A stretch of 8,503 nucleotides of DNA from Myxococcales bacterium (GTDB lineage: Bacteria > Myxococcota_A > Polyangia > Polyangiales > Polyangiaceae), in contig JAAFHJ010000187.1 of assembly GCA_013298325.1 (NCBI GenBank), forward strand, positions 1 to 8,503, read 5' to 3'. Position 1 is the stretch's first letter; every line of letters starts with the position of its first letter. The notes below the pieces were generated by a model. It made no database searches, was not told where the DNA came from, and saw nothing but the letters and a program-made list of their open reading frames with translations. Below are positions 1 through 6,595 of this stretch, one piece after another. The translations under genes were made by a program, and so were the position numbers.

Positions 1-87
1 TTTTTTATTGACCATGGTTCATGCCTCGCATGGTCGCACTTCACGCTCAGGCTCGCGACTGATTTTGACTTTTACGGGTGGCAGTAG
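1..87 (+). CDS. Possible C-terminal end of an upstream gene (partial)
   Basis: Frame 1 is open from the left edge to a TAG at 85-87 and would encode 28 residues ending in DFDFYGWQ. Nothing in it is recognisable. Third-position G+C is only moderate, lower than in the genes that follow, so coding is not well supported. A different reading is that the TTTTTT at 1-6 is the U-tract of a terminator whose stem lies left of the window, making this a non-coding leader. In P2-like baseplate clusters the gene before gp25 is often the spike protein, but the fragment is too short to test that. Confidence 0.22.
   Translation, partial: FFIDHGSCLAWSHFTLRLATDFDFYGWQ
10..35. repeat. 7-bp inverted repeat near left edge
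   Basis: GACCATG at 10-16 is the exact reverse complement of CATGGTC at 29-35, leaving a 12-nt loop. It is AT-richer than its surroundings and lies just after six T residues. No T-run follows the stem on either strand in the direction needed for an intrinsic terminator. It could be a transcript hairpin or a protein-binding dyad upstream of the baseplate genes, or chance. Confidence 0.3.
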
Positions 88-102
88 GTGGCCACGGGTG
101 GC
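77..102 (+). repeat. Three GGTGGC direct repeats at 10-bp spacing
   Basis: GGTGGC occurs at 77-82, 87-92 and 97-102, exactly one helical turn apart; the outer two copies extend to ACGGGTGGC (74-82 and 94-102). The palindrome GTGGCCAC (88-95) overlaps the middle copy. The block sits 18-43 bp upstream of the chosen ATG of the gp25-like gene. The array is visible in the sequence; a role as operator or activator site is inference. If the gp25-like gene instead started at the GTG at 78, most of this would be coding. Confidence 0.45.
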
Positions 103-119
103 GGCGCCCCGTAGGGGAT

Positions 120-509
120 ATGGCAACCGACTACGGATCCGACGTCTCGACGTTCCCGTCGCTGGACGTCACGGGGCGCAACATCACAGGCGTCCGCTGT
201 GTGATCGAAGCGGTCGCCCGTCGCCTCGTCTCCGCGACCGGCTCGATTTGGTACGACCCGACCGCGGGCTACGACCTCTCCGCCGAGGTCGAAAACGACC
301 TCTCGCCCCGCGAACTGCGCGCCCTCGAAAGCCGCGTCGCTGAGGAAGCGGAGAAGGACGACCGCGTCGGAGAAGCCAGCGTTTCCGCTACGTTGGCCGA
401 CAGCAAACTTCGCGTCGCAATCACGCTGATGCTCATCGACGGGACCCAGGCGTCCCCGTTCGTCGTGACCCCTGACGGCCTCGATTCCGAGGCGCTGGCT
501 ACCCTCTAA
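120..509 (+). CDS. W: GPW/gp25-family baseplate wedge protein
   Basis: Predicted baseplate component of a contractile tail, equivalent to P2 gpW or T4 gp25, which links the wedges to the sheath. The 129-residue product has the usual length and layout of the family: an N-terminal segment with a helix leading into RRLVSATGSIWYDPTAGYDL (about 34-53), matching the family's 'RL.T..G..w.dp.yG.dL' region, then a helical stretch (about 62-80), DDRV (80-83), and alternating beta residues with an LRVAITLML strand (97-105). The ATG at 120 is chosen although the purine-rich AGGGGA (113-118) is very close to it. An in-frame GTG at 78 would add 14 residues (MAVGGHGWRRPVGD) that look unlike the family and has no ribosome site. 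The stop overlaps the next start by one base (TAATG), and the J-like neighbour strongly supports the call. The old name 'lysozyme' for gp25 should not be taken as enzymatic. Confidence 0.85.
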   Translation: MATDYGSDVSTFPSLDVTGRNITGVRCVIEAVARRLVSATGSIWYDPTAGYDLSAEVENDLSPRELRALESRVAEEAEKDDRVGEASVSATLADSKLRVAITLMLIDGTQASPFVVTPDGLDSEALATL

Positions 510-1606
510 TGCCTTCCCTACGCGACCTCCTCCAGACGCCGACCCGGGAAACCTGGCTTGATCGCATCCTGGAGTTCCTGCGTCTGCGCGGCTTCCCGGT
601 GGGCGCGTGGCAAACGACATCGTTCCTTCGCTATTTCGTCGAGACGGAGGCCGATTCGTTCTCCGACGTCAACGGTGTCGTCGCCAAGATCGCGGCGGGC
701 GGGTTCCTCAAGCTTTCATCGGGCGACTGGCTTTCCCTCGTCGCCGAGAACGTGTTCGACGAGGTGCGGAAACCTGCTGTTTTCGCGGAAGGAACCGCCA
801 CGCTCACGGACGTCGGCAACGTCGGGCCGGTAACCTACGCCACCGGCACGCTTTGGGTCACCACGGCGGGGCGCGAACTTCGGTACACGAACGCAGCAGC
901 CGTCACCCTTCCGCTGGGCGGGTCGGTCACGGTCTATCTCAAGGCGGAAGCCGCGGGCGCCGTCTACAACGTCGGCAACAACGCGATCGATACCTTCGTG
1001 TCGGTCACCCCCGGCCTGACGGTCAGCAATCCCGCGGGAGCAAGCGGCACGTGGCTCACCGTCCAGGGCGTTGACGTCGAGAGCGACGCCGCCCTGAAGC
1101 AGCGGTGCATCGACAAGTGGGGGTTGCTCGGCAGCGGCGCGACCGATGGCGCGTACCGCTACTGGTCCAGCAGCGCTTCCCCCGAAATCACTAAGGTCCG
1201 TGCGTACTCCCCCGGCGGCGGCTCCGTCCGCGTCGTGGTGTCGGGTCCCAGCGGGCCGGTTTCTGCCGCAGCGCTCGGTGCAGCTGCGGCCCTTGTGGAA
1301 TCGAAGCGCCCCCTAGGCGTTCCTGACGTCGTTGTGGACAACGCCGTGGCGGTGCCTGGCGTCGTCGGTGGGACGCTTGTGATGGAAGAGGGGCGCGATG
1401 GCGCGGCAGCGATTGCGGCAGCGCAGGCGGCCGTTGTGGCGTTTGCGCAGGGGCTCGGCATCGGCGCCAAGGTCTCGCGCGAGCGCCTCGTCCGCGAGCT
1501 CTTCGTCGACGGCGTCGCCGACCTCCAAGGCATCACGCCGGCGGCTGACATCGCCCTCGCCGACAACGAGGTGTTTGTCCCCTCGTTTGCCCTGGTGTCG
1601 GCATGA
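509..1606 (+). CDS. J: Baseplate J-like protein (P2 gpJ / T4 gp6 type)
   Basis: Structural baseplate wedge protein, expected to form the ring that connects the hub to the tail fibres. The 365 residues show the family layout: a helical N terminus (1-85), a beta-rich middle (about 90-185) with GTATLTDVGNVGP and a YNVGNNAIDTFVSVTPGLT segment, then the hallmark GVDVESDAALKQRCIDKW (187-204) followed by GSGATDGAYRYWSSSASPEI (208-227) and V.V.V strands. KRPLGVPDVVV (266-276) matches the conserved 'KRP.g..v.V' region, and the C-terminal part (290-365) is the usual alternating helix/strand region. Length is close to the roughly 300-400 typical of the family. Its ATG overlaps the preceding TAA by one base and its TGA overlaps the next ATG (ATGA), so translation is probably coupled on both sides. 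No strong ribosome site is visible at normal spacing. Confidence 0.92.
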   Translation: MPSLRDLLQTPTRETWLDRILEFLRLRGFPVGAWQTTSFLRYFVETEADSFSDVNGVVAKIAAGGFLKLSSGDWLSLVAENVFDEVRKPAVFAEGTATLTDVGNVGPVTYATGTLWVTTAGRELRYTNAAAVTLPLGGSVTVYLKAEAAGAVYNVGNNAIDTFVSVTPGLTVSNPAGASGTWLTVQGVDVESDAALKQRCIDKWGLLGSGATDGAYRYWSSSASPEITKVRAYSPGGGSVRVVVSGPSGPVSAAALGAAAALVESKRPLGVPDVVVDNAVAVPGVVGGTLVMEEGRDGAAAIAAAQAAVVAFAQGLGIGAKVSRERLVRELFVDGVADLQGITPAADIALADNEVFVPSFALVSA

Positions 1607-2223
1607 GCGAGACCTACGCCGACCACCAGACCGAATCGGCGCCGGGGTTTCTTGCCGACGACGATTCGCAGTCATGGCTGTGGACGCTCGGCATCGTCAA
1701 GGACGGGCTCGTCGCGGCGACCAAGGCAGCCGTCAAGGCTCGCTTCGCGAAGCTTGCTCCGCCCGACGCGCTCCTAGAGCTCGCGCGTGACCGCAACCTT
1801 GACGCGGGCTTCAACGAAACGCAGGCGTCGCTCCGTGCGCGCGTCCTAGGCGCGTGGGGTCAATGGCTTGAATCGGGGCGACCGTACGGCATTTTTCGCG
1901 CCCTCGAGATCGACGGGATGCCGAACGTCTACGTCACCGAGTCGTCATCCGATCCGACACTTCAATGGTTTGAGTTCGACGTGAAGGTCAGCCCGCCGTT
2001 CCCGTGGCCTGGCACGACCATCGCCGACGTGCCGCAAGCGTGGCAAGACCGTATCGTCAAGATGATTCGCAAGTGGAAACCGACGCATACGGTGTGCCGT
2101 CGCCTCACGATCGACGTCTACGGCGAGACATGGGCGCAGCGGTTTGCGCGTCGGCCAAAGTGGGGGACTACGCCAAAAGAGCCGTGGGGCCTTCGTCGCA
2201 TTGTTTTCGAGAGCATCCGGTGA
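1603..2223 (+). CDS. Phage tail protein in the P2 gpI position
   Basis: Probable baseplate-periphery protein joining the baseplate to the fibres. The 206-residue size and the position directly after gpJ match P2 gene I. Visible features are a helical N-terminal half with LAPPDALLELARDRNLDAGF (51-70) and ASLRARVLGAWGQWLESG (75-92), then Y..F.AL...G.PNVYV (95-111), a beta segment WFEFDVKVSPPFPW (122-135), and IVKMIRKWKPTHTVCRRLTI (151-170), a 'WKP.Ht.c..i' signature common in phage tail proteins of this position. The C terminus is rich in W, R and K. It starts in a 4-nt ATGA overlap with the J-like gene. Sequence identity to P2 gpI itself is not obvious, so the role rests mainly on context and the WKP-type motif. 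No enzymatic motif is seen. Confidence 0.68.
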   Translation: MSETYADHQTESAPGFLADDDSQSWLWTLGIVKDGLVAATKAAVKARFAKLAPPDALLELARDRNLDAGFNETQASLRARVLGAWGQWLESGRPYGIFRALEIDGMPNVYVTESSSDPTLQWFEFDVKVSPPFPWPGTTIADVPQAWQDRIVKMIRKWKPTHTVCRRLTIDVYGETWAQRFARRPKWGTTPKEPWGLRRIVFESIR

Positions 2224-2226
2224 CCC

Positions 2227-3162
2227 ATGCCTAACGCATACTCCCCCTCCGACGCCTTCACGGCGGCCATTGACGCCGACCCGAACGACGATGGCGATAG
2301 CCTATCGCTGGACGCGTACATCCAGCCGCTCGCGAACCGCAGCGAGTACAACTTCCGGCGCCTCGGCATTGGGCCCAACACGCGCGTAACCGTCGTCGCC
2401 GGCGCCACGACCGTCGCCCTCGCGTCGCAGCCTGCCAACGAGCGGTGCCGCCGGTACACGCTCCTCAGCAGTTTTACCGCCGCCGACCCGCTCTACCAGG
2501 TCAACGCCCCGTCTTCGGTCACGCGCGCCGACGGCGACATGCTGATCGTTGAGGTCATCGGCGACCGACCCTTCGCGCTCGGCACGGGCTTCATCACGTC
2601 GGGCCTGCCAGCGGTCTTGCAGTCAAACCGGACCTACACGTTCGCCTACTACGCGACGGGCTTCGTCCTCCTTGAATCATCGGCGGCCTACCCGGCCCGC
2701 GTTGAGACGATTCTGAATGCACCGATTACTGACTATGCATGGCCAGCCACGACCACGGCAACGCCTTACAATCTGCTTTTGACGTCTACGTTCCCGGTCA
2801 CGCAACCCGCGTTTCTCGCCGGCGATGTTGTTGAAGCCGACTTCGTGACGCGCCTCGTGAAACTCGCTGGCGCTGGCGGCGCAATCGGCGGGAGCATCGT
2901 TGAACTCGGCATTTTTGCAGACAACGCTGGCGCACTCACTTCTTTGAAGTTGCAATCGTTTACGCTGGACGATCCCACGGGCAGCGCCGCGTACCAGACA
3001 GGGATCGCGATGAAGGTGCGTTACCAGTTCCCGTCCAATGCGCCCATTGGGCGCGTCTATCGCGCGATGCTCAATCTTTCAAAAGGCGATGCAATCAATG
3101 GGTCGCGAAGCTTTGTTTACCCCTGCATGACCGTGCGGTCTCTCTCGCACGCGCGGAGCTAA
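2227..3162 (+). CDS. Probable tail fibre or decoration protein, N-terminal attachment type
   Basis: I do not recognise a named family across the 311 residues. The N terminus, DPNDDGDSLSLDAYIQPLANRSEY (about 19-42), resembles the 'DGD...a..v...l..LaNR..yl' start seen in many phage proteins encoded just after the baseplate. The rest is predicted beta-rich, with short alternating strands and many T, V, G and A residues (for example VTVVAGATTVALASQ), no transmembrane segment and no signal peptide. Six cysteines or fewer are scattered and not paired in any evident motif. It begins 3 nt after the preceding stop, and the next gene begins 1 nt after its own. Position between gpI-type protein and other beta-rich proteins suggests a fibre, fibre adaptor or baseplate decoration. 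Receptor binding is inference. Confidence 0.5.
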   Translation: MPNAYSPSDAFTAAIDADPNDDGDSLSLDAYIQPLANRSEYNFRRLGIGPNTRVTVVAGATTVALASQPANERCRRYTLLSSFTAADPLYQVNAPSSVTRADGDMLIVEVIGDRPFALGTGFITSGLPAVLQSNRTYTFAYYATGFVLLESSAAYPARVETILNAPITDYAWPATTTATPYNLLLTSTFPVTQPAFLAGDVVEADFVTRLVKLAGAGGAIGGSIVELGIFADNAGALTSLKLQSFTLDDPTGSAAYQTGIAMKVRYQFPSNAPIGRVYRAMLNLSKGDAINGSRSFVYPCMTVRSLSHARS

Positions 3163-3163
3163 T

Positions 3164-3655
3164 ATGTCGTGGGCTACCAGCATCTTTCAGTTCCTCGCGA
3201 CCGCGGTCTACAACACCGTCACGCCGTCGCCGGCAAACGGCGAACAGGTCCCGTTTCAGTGCGACTCCGCGGGGCGCTTGCGCGTTGCTGTCGGCGAGGC
3301 GGCCTTCACCAGCGGCGGCGCCATGCGCGTCACCGAGGACCCTGCCGGGCTCACGTGGGCCACAAGCACGGCGGACGCGGGCGCCGCGTCGGCGACCCTC
3401 AAGGCGAGCGGCGGGACGTTCTACGGGCTCTTCGTGACGAACGGCGGGGGCGCAGACACGTGGTTGCACGTCGTTGACGGCACGACGCGCCTTGCTCCGC
3501 CGGTCAAGGTCCCTGCCGGCGGAACGATTTCCATCGAGTTCAACGGTGGGCGCCCCTTCGTGACGAGCCTCGCATGGTCCGCCCGCCTTGGAGCCGACTA
3601 CACGAGCGGCGCGGACAGCGGAGCGGCCCTCTTTACCGTGGCGAAATACGTATGA
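3164..3655 (+). CDS. Small beta-sandwich-like phage structural protein
   Basis: A 163-residue protein without a recognised name. The N-terminal part has ANGEQVPFQCDSAGRLRVAV (24-43), a 'dGq..plq.d..GrL.v' segment common in phage structural proteins of GC-rich hosts. The C-terminal part, LKASGGTFYGLFVTN (79-93), then DTWLHVVDGT and VPAGGTISIEFNGGRPF (116-132), fits a jelly-roll-like domain often found in predicted phage decoration or fibre proteins. GCGGAG at 3153-3158, 5 nt before the ATG, is a reasonable ribosome site. Its TGA overlaps the ATG of the next gene. A head or tail decoration role is inferred from fold-like pattern and location; binding partner unknown. Confidence 0.5.
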   Translation: MSWATSIFQFLATAVYNTVTPSPANGEQVPFQCDSAGRLRVAVGEAAFTSGGAMRVTEDPAGLTWATSTADAGAASATLKASGGTFYGLFVTNGGGADTWLHVVDGTTRLAPPVKVPAGGTISIEFNGGRPFVTSLAWSARLGADYTSGADSGAALFTVAKYV

Positions 3656-5019
3656 TCCGCAGCATTTCAGGCAGCGGCGGTTCGTCCGGTGGGGCCACGG
3701 TGGCGGCGGCGTCCTTGCTCATCACAACGGGTGCAGCGACCACGGTCCTCACGCTCGCGGCGCTCCCCGATGGCGTCTCCGTCGTCGACATCTACGCGCG
3801 TGCATCGACCGCGGGAGACCTTGCCGTTTGGGCTCGCAAGCGCTCCTGCGTCGTCCGCCGCACAGCGTCCGGCAACGTGACGATCGTCGGCACGTCCGCG
3901 GACCCCGACGCTGTGAGCGAGGGCGCAACCTCGGCGTTCGCTGCCGCGTTTGTGGCGGCTGGCACGAACCTCCTTGTTCAGTGCACGGGCGCTGCCTACT
4001 GGTCCGTGACCGCTCAGGTTCTTGGCTCAAACAACCCGAACGCGGCGCCAGCGGGACCGCTCCCCGACCTCGTGAGCCTCCTCCCGACGAGCGGACCCAC
4101 GGCGGGTGGGACCTCGGTTGTCCTCACCGGAACCGACTTCACCGGCGCGACCGCGGTCTCCTTCGGCGGCGTCGCTGCGGCGAGCTTCACGGTCAACTCT
4201 TCGACGCAGATCACCGCGGTCACCCCGGCACTCACGGCGGGCGCGAAAGACGTCAGCGTCACGACACCTTACGGCACCGACACGCTCACCGCGGCGTTCA
4301 CCGCGTCGGCGTTTACGCTTGCCGGGCTTGCCTGGGAGGTCTGGCTTCAGGGCACGTCGCGGTCGGCGTCGCAGATTCTCGGCACCCCCTCGGCGGGTAC
4401 CTCAGGCAACGCGAATCGGAAGGTCACGTCGACGAGCGCCAACGCGATCGCCGCGGGCCCGACCTTCGGCGGCATCGCTTCGGTGGACTGGAATTCGGAC
4501 GATATGTGGTCGTCCGGTCAGTTCATTACGAGCGACATCTTCCCCGCTGGCGCCAATGAGTTCACGTGCATTCTTGTGATGCAAGTGAATTCATACGCGA
4601 CCACGGGGAGTGCGTTCCACGATATCCCGCGCCTCTTCGGCACGGGCGGCGGCGGGGCCTACTTCGCTCTCGGTGCGTTCAACGACGGGGCCGGTGGGAA
4701 GCTCGCGGTCGGCCTCTATGACGGTGCATTCAAGACGCTAAAAACCGCGTTTGCCACGGCGACGAAGCAAGTCGTCGCGATGCGCCTCAAGACCGACGGG
4801 ACGCTTGGAATCAAGATCGGTTCCGCTGGGTGGGTGACACTCGCAGGCGTCGGCGCAGTGGCGTCGCTGACCAATTACCTAACGACGTTCTCCGCCGCTT
4901 CCCCCAGCAAGTCTGACGCGGACGTGGCTGAATTCTTGTTCGCGAAGGTCGGTCATACTGACGGAAACATCGACTCTTCCATGGCGGCACTCGCCACAAA
5001 ATACGGGATCGTCCTATGA
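3652..5019 (+). CDS. IPT/TIG-domain protein with lectin-like C-terminal domain, probable tail fibre/adhesin
   Basis: A 455-residue probable adhesion or fibre protein. The N-terminal domain (about 10-125) starts with a Gly/Ser-rich stretch and is beta-rich. A clear IPT/TIG immunoglobulin-like domain follows at about 138-217: it contains LLPTSGPTAGGTSVVLTGTD (143-162), then F.GATAVSFGG, STQITAVTPA and GAKDVSVTTPYGT, the standard order of that fold. The C-terminal domain (about 225-455) carries VDWNSDDMWSSGQFI (278-292), CILVMQVNS, LAVGLYDG and a closing AKVGHTDGNIDSSMAALATKYGI, a pattern typical of concanavalin/LamG-like sugar-binding domains. The start at 3652 is chosen because it gives a 4-nt ATGA overlap and removes a basic, atypical 26-residue extension that would lie over the previous gene. 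The carbohydrate ligand cannot be read from the sequence. Confidence 0.65.
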   Translation: MIRSISGSGGSSGGATVAAASLLITTGAATTVLTLAALPDGVSVVDIYARASTAGDLAVWARKRSCVVRRTASGNVTIVGTSADPDAVSEGATSAFAAAFVAAGTNLLVQCTGAAYWSVTAQVLGSNNPNAAPAGPLPDLVSLLPTSGPTAGGTSVVLTGTDFTGATAVSFGGVAAASFTVNSSTQITAVTPALTAGAKDVSVTTPYGTDTLTAAFTASAFTLAGLAWEVWLQGTSRSASQILGTPSAGTSGNANRKVTSTSANAIAAGPTFGGIASVDWNSDDMWSSGQFITSDIFPAGANEFTCILVMQVNSYATTGSAFHDIPRLFGTGGGGAYFALGAFNDGAGGKLAVGLYDGAFKTLKTAFATATKQVVAMRLKTDGTLGIKIGSAGWVTLAGVGAVASLTNYLTTFSAASPSKSDADVAEFLFAKVGHTDGNIDSSMAALATKYGIVL

Positions 5020-5309
5020 AGCCTTCTGCGCAACTTCTCGAGAAACTCGAAACGCGCAACGTCGACGAGCTCGTCGTGTTCCACCTCGCCGGGCGCGAGA
5101 TCGCGCACGCGCGTATTGAAGCGGGGGTGAACCTTCTCCCCGAAGACGCGTTCACGGACGAGGAGTCCGCCTTTCTGATGGACATCGCAGCGCGCGTCCT
5201 ATCGGCGCCGAGCGACTACCCGCGCACGCCGCACCTCGCCCCCGAGACCATCGTCCGCAACGGGATCGCGGCGAAGTTCCGGGGGCACGACGACGGGTTT
5301 TGGACGTGA
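5016..5309 (+). CDS. Hypothetical 97-residue phage protein
   Basis: I do not recognise this protein. It is small, mixed helical and acidic: a charged helical N terminus (QLLEKLETRNVDELVVFHLA), a central EDAFTDEESAFLMDIAARVL helix (about 43-62), then a proline-containing tail ending GHDDGFWT. No transmembrane segment, signal peptide or metal-binding motif is evident. It starts in a 4-nt ATGA overlap with the TIG-domain gene, and GGGA at 5005-5008 is a modest ribosome site. Its stop overlaps the GTG of the esterase gene. Position between a probable fibre and a glycan esterase would suit a fibre-assembly chaperone or small adaptor, but nothing in the sequence demonstrates it. Confidence 0.6.
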   Translation: MKPSAQLLEKLETRNVDELVVFHLAGREIAHARIEAGVNLLPEDAFTDEESAFLMDIAARVLSAPSDYPRTPHLAPETIVRNGIAAKFRGHDDGFWT

Positions 5310-6559
5310 AACGCGCGCTCGCGGCGCTGTTGCTCGCGTGCTCGTCGCCCTCCGAGGACAATATGCTGCTCTTTCCCGTCGCCCGCGCTGCGCCTCCTGC
5401 GCCCCCGATTGTGTGGGGCATCGTCGCCACGGGGCAGTCCCTTTCGGTCGGCGCGCGCGCGGGCGGGGCGCCTTACGCAACGCTCGTCGCTGGCGCGGGG
5501 GCCGACCACTACATGCTGGGGAACCTCGTCGGCAGTGGCGGTATCTCCAGCACGGCGAATCCCGCATCATCGTGGACGCTTCAGACGCTTTCGGAGCCGC
5601 TTCGCGGGTCGCCCTACAGCACCGGATGGCCGTCGAACGTGATGAACCAGAGCCTCCACGCGCCGCTGGCGTCGCGGCTCTCGTCCCTCGTCCCCGGCGT
5701 CAAGACCGCGCACACGGTCGTCGGCCAGGATGGACAAGGCATCGCGGGGATCAAGAAGGGCGGCTCGGTCGCGTCCTACGCGGGCAGCATCGCCGAAGCG
5801 ACCAAGCTCCGCGCGCTCCTCTCGGCCGCAGGCTACGACTACCGCGTCGCGGCCGTTTTGCTCACGCATGGCGAGCAAGATCTCGGAAGCGCCAGCTACG
5901 GCGCCGACGTCCTTCAGCTCCAGGCTGACTACGAAACCGACCTCAAAGCGATCACCGGGCAGACGGGAACGATTCCGATCATTGCGACGCAGCCGAGCGC
6001 GGGCTACCCGCAACCTGGCGTCGGTAACACGAGCAATATCAACGACGTACTCTTGTCGACGTCGCTGTCGTATCCGTCGCGCATCATCCTCGCCGGGAGC
6101 AAGATCGGACTCTCGTATTTCTCCGGCGACTACCACCTCGACGCCGCTGGTAGCCGCGACCTCGGGTACCTCTACGCCGACGCGGTCGCGCCGATCATCG
6201 CGGGGGGCACCGCGTTCTCGCCGCTCTACCCCATCAGCGCCACGCGGGCGGGCTCCGTTGTTACCGTCACGCTGAACCGTGCGGCCAGCTTCGATACCTC
6301 GCTTTGGGGCACGACCCACGCATCGACCTATTCGAGCGCGTGGGCGAACGGGAAGGGTTTCGAGGCCGTCGACGGTGGCGGCTCGCCCATCGCGATCTCG
6401 TCCGTTTCCATTGTCGGCGCCGTCGTGACCATCACGTGCGCGAGCGCCCCGACGACCATCAGCAACGCCCTCTACGGCGACGGCACGGGGACGATTCGGC
6501 GCACGCAGGTACGCGACGCGTCGGGCAACTGGCTCGTTCAATTCTCACGCGCGGTCTGA
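5306..6559 (+). CDS. SGNH-type esterase (sialate O-acetylesterase-like) with lipoprotein-like N terminus
   Basis: Predicted hydrolase removing acyl groups from surface polysaccharide. Numbering from the GTG at 5306 (417 aa): GQSLSVG (43-49) carries the nucleophile, Ser45; VVGQDGQGIAGIKKGG (138-153) resembles block II; LLTHGEQD (185-192) matches the HGE.D block of the O-acetylesterase-like branch; GDYHLDAAG (274-282) supplies Asp275 and His277 of the D.H block. Thus the catalytic set looks intact. Residues 300-417 form a beta-rich extra domain. The first 19 residues, VKRALAALLLACSSPSEDN, look like a lipoprotein signal: K-R, a hydrophobic core, then LLAC with Cys12 and Ser at +2. The GTG makes a GTGA overlap, as used elsewhere in this cluster, but lacks a good ribosome site. 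An in-frame ATG at 5363 has GAGGA 4 nt upstream and would omit the lipobox (398 aa). A TTG at 5300 is a third, weaker choice. Either a tail-borne esterase or an envelope lipoprotein is possible. Confidence 0.8.
   Translation: MKRALAALLLACSSPSEDNMLLFPVARAAPPAPPIVWGIVATGQSLSVGARAGGAPYATLVAGAGADHYMLGNLVGSGGISSTANPASSWTLQTLSEPLRGSPYSTGWPSNVMNQSLHAPLASRLSSLVPGVKTAHTVVGQDGQGIAGIKKGGSVASYAGSIAEATKLRALLSAAGYDYRVAAVLLTHGEQDLGSASYGADVLQLQADYETDLKAITGQTGTIPIIATQPSAGYPQPGVGNTSNINDVLLSTSLSYPSRIILAGSKIGLSYFSGDYHLDAAGSRDLGYLYADAVAPIIAGGTAFSPLYPISATRAGSVVTVTLNRAASFDTSLWGTTHASTYSSAWANGKGFEAVDGGGSPIAISSVSIVGAVVTITCASAPTTISNALYGDGTGTIRRTQVRDASGNWLVQFSRAV
5354..5358 (+). promoter_or_regulatory. Candidate internal ribosome binding site in the esterase gene
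   Basis: GAGGA ends 4 nt before an in-frame ATG at 5363-5365. It is a better Shine-Dalgarno match than anything upstream of the GTG at 5306. It decides between a lipoprotein form and a shorter form without the lipobox, or allows both. Confidence 0.45.
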
Positions 6560-6595
6560 CCGCCACAATCGCGGACCTCACACGGAGACAGTGGG

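Noticed and set aside
10..35. Inverted repeat considered as an intrinsic terminator
   Set aside because: The T-run (1-6) lies before, not after, the stem on the + strand, and becomes an A-run after the stem on the minus strand.
120..2223. Extracellular contractile injection system instead of a phage
   Set aside because: gp25- and J-type proteins occur in both, but the small phage-type proteins, envelope/lysis-like genes and gpI-position protein fit a phage or prophage better; no ATPase or eCIS-specific gene is present in the window.
3588..4559. 323-codon + strand frame overlapping the TIG-domain gene
   Set aside because: Composition is Arg/His-rich frame-shift shadow; the TIG and lectin-like patterns lie in the other frame.
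5449..5460. Alternating CG tract considered as Z-DNA or a regulatory element
   Set aside because: It encodes the Gly-Ala-Arg-Ala segment next to the esterase nucleophile and is explained by codon bias.
5567..6541. Long open frame on the minus strand (324 codons) opposite the esterase gene
   Set aside because: It is Arg/Ala/Asp-rich without any domain pattern, as expected for the antisense of a C/G-ending-codon gene, and the + strand carries intact SGNH motifs.
6551..6563. GCGGT-CTG-ACCGC hairpin over the esterase stop codon, considered as a terminator
   Set aside because: The stem is only 5 bp with a 3-nt loop and no T-tract follows; the next gene has its own ribosome site and is probably co-transcribed.
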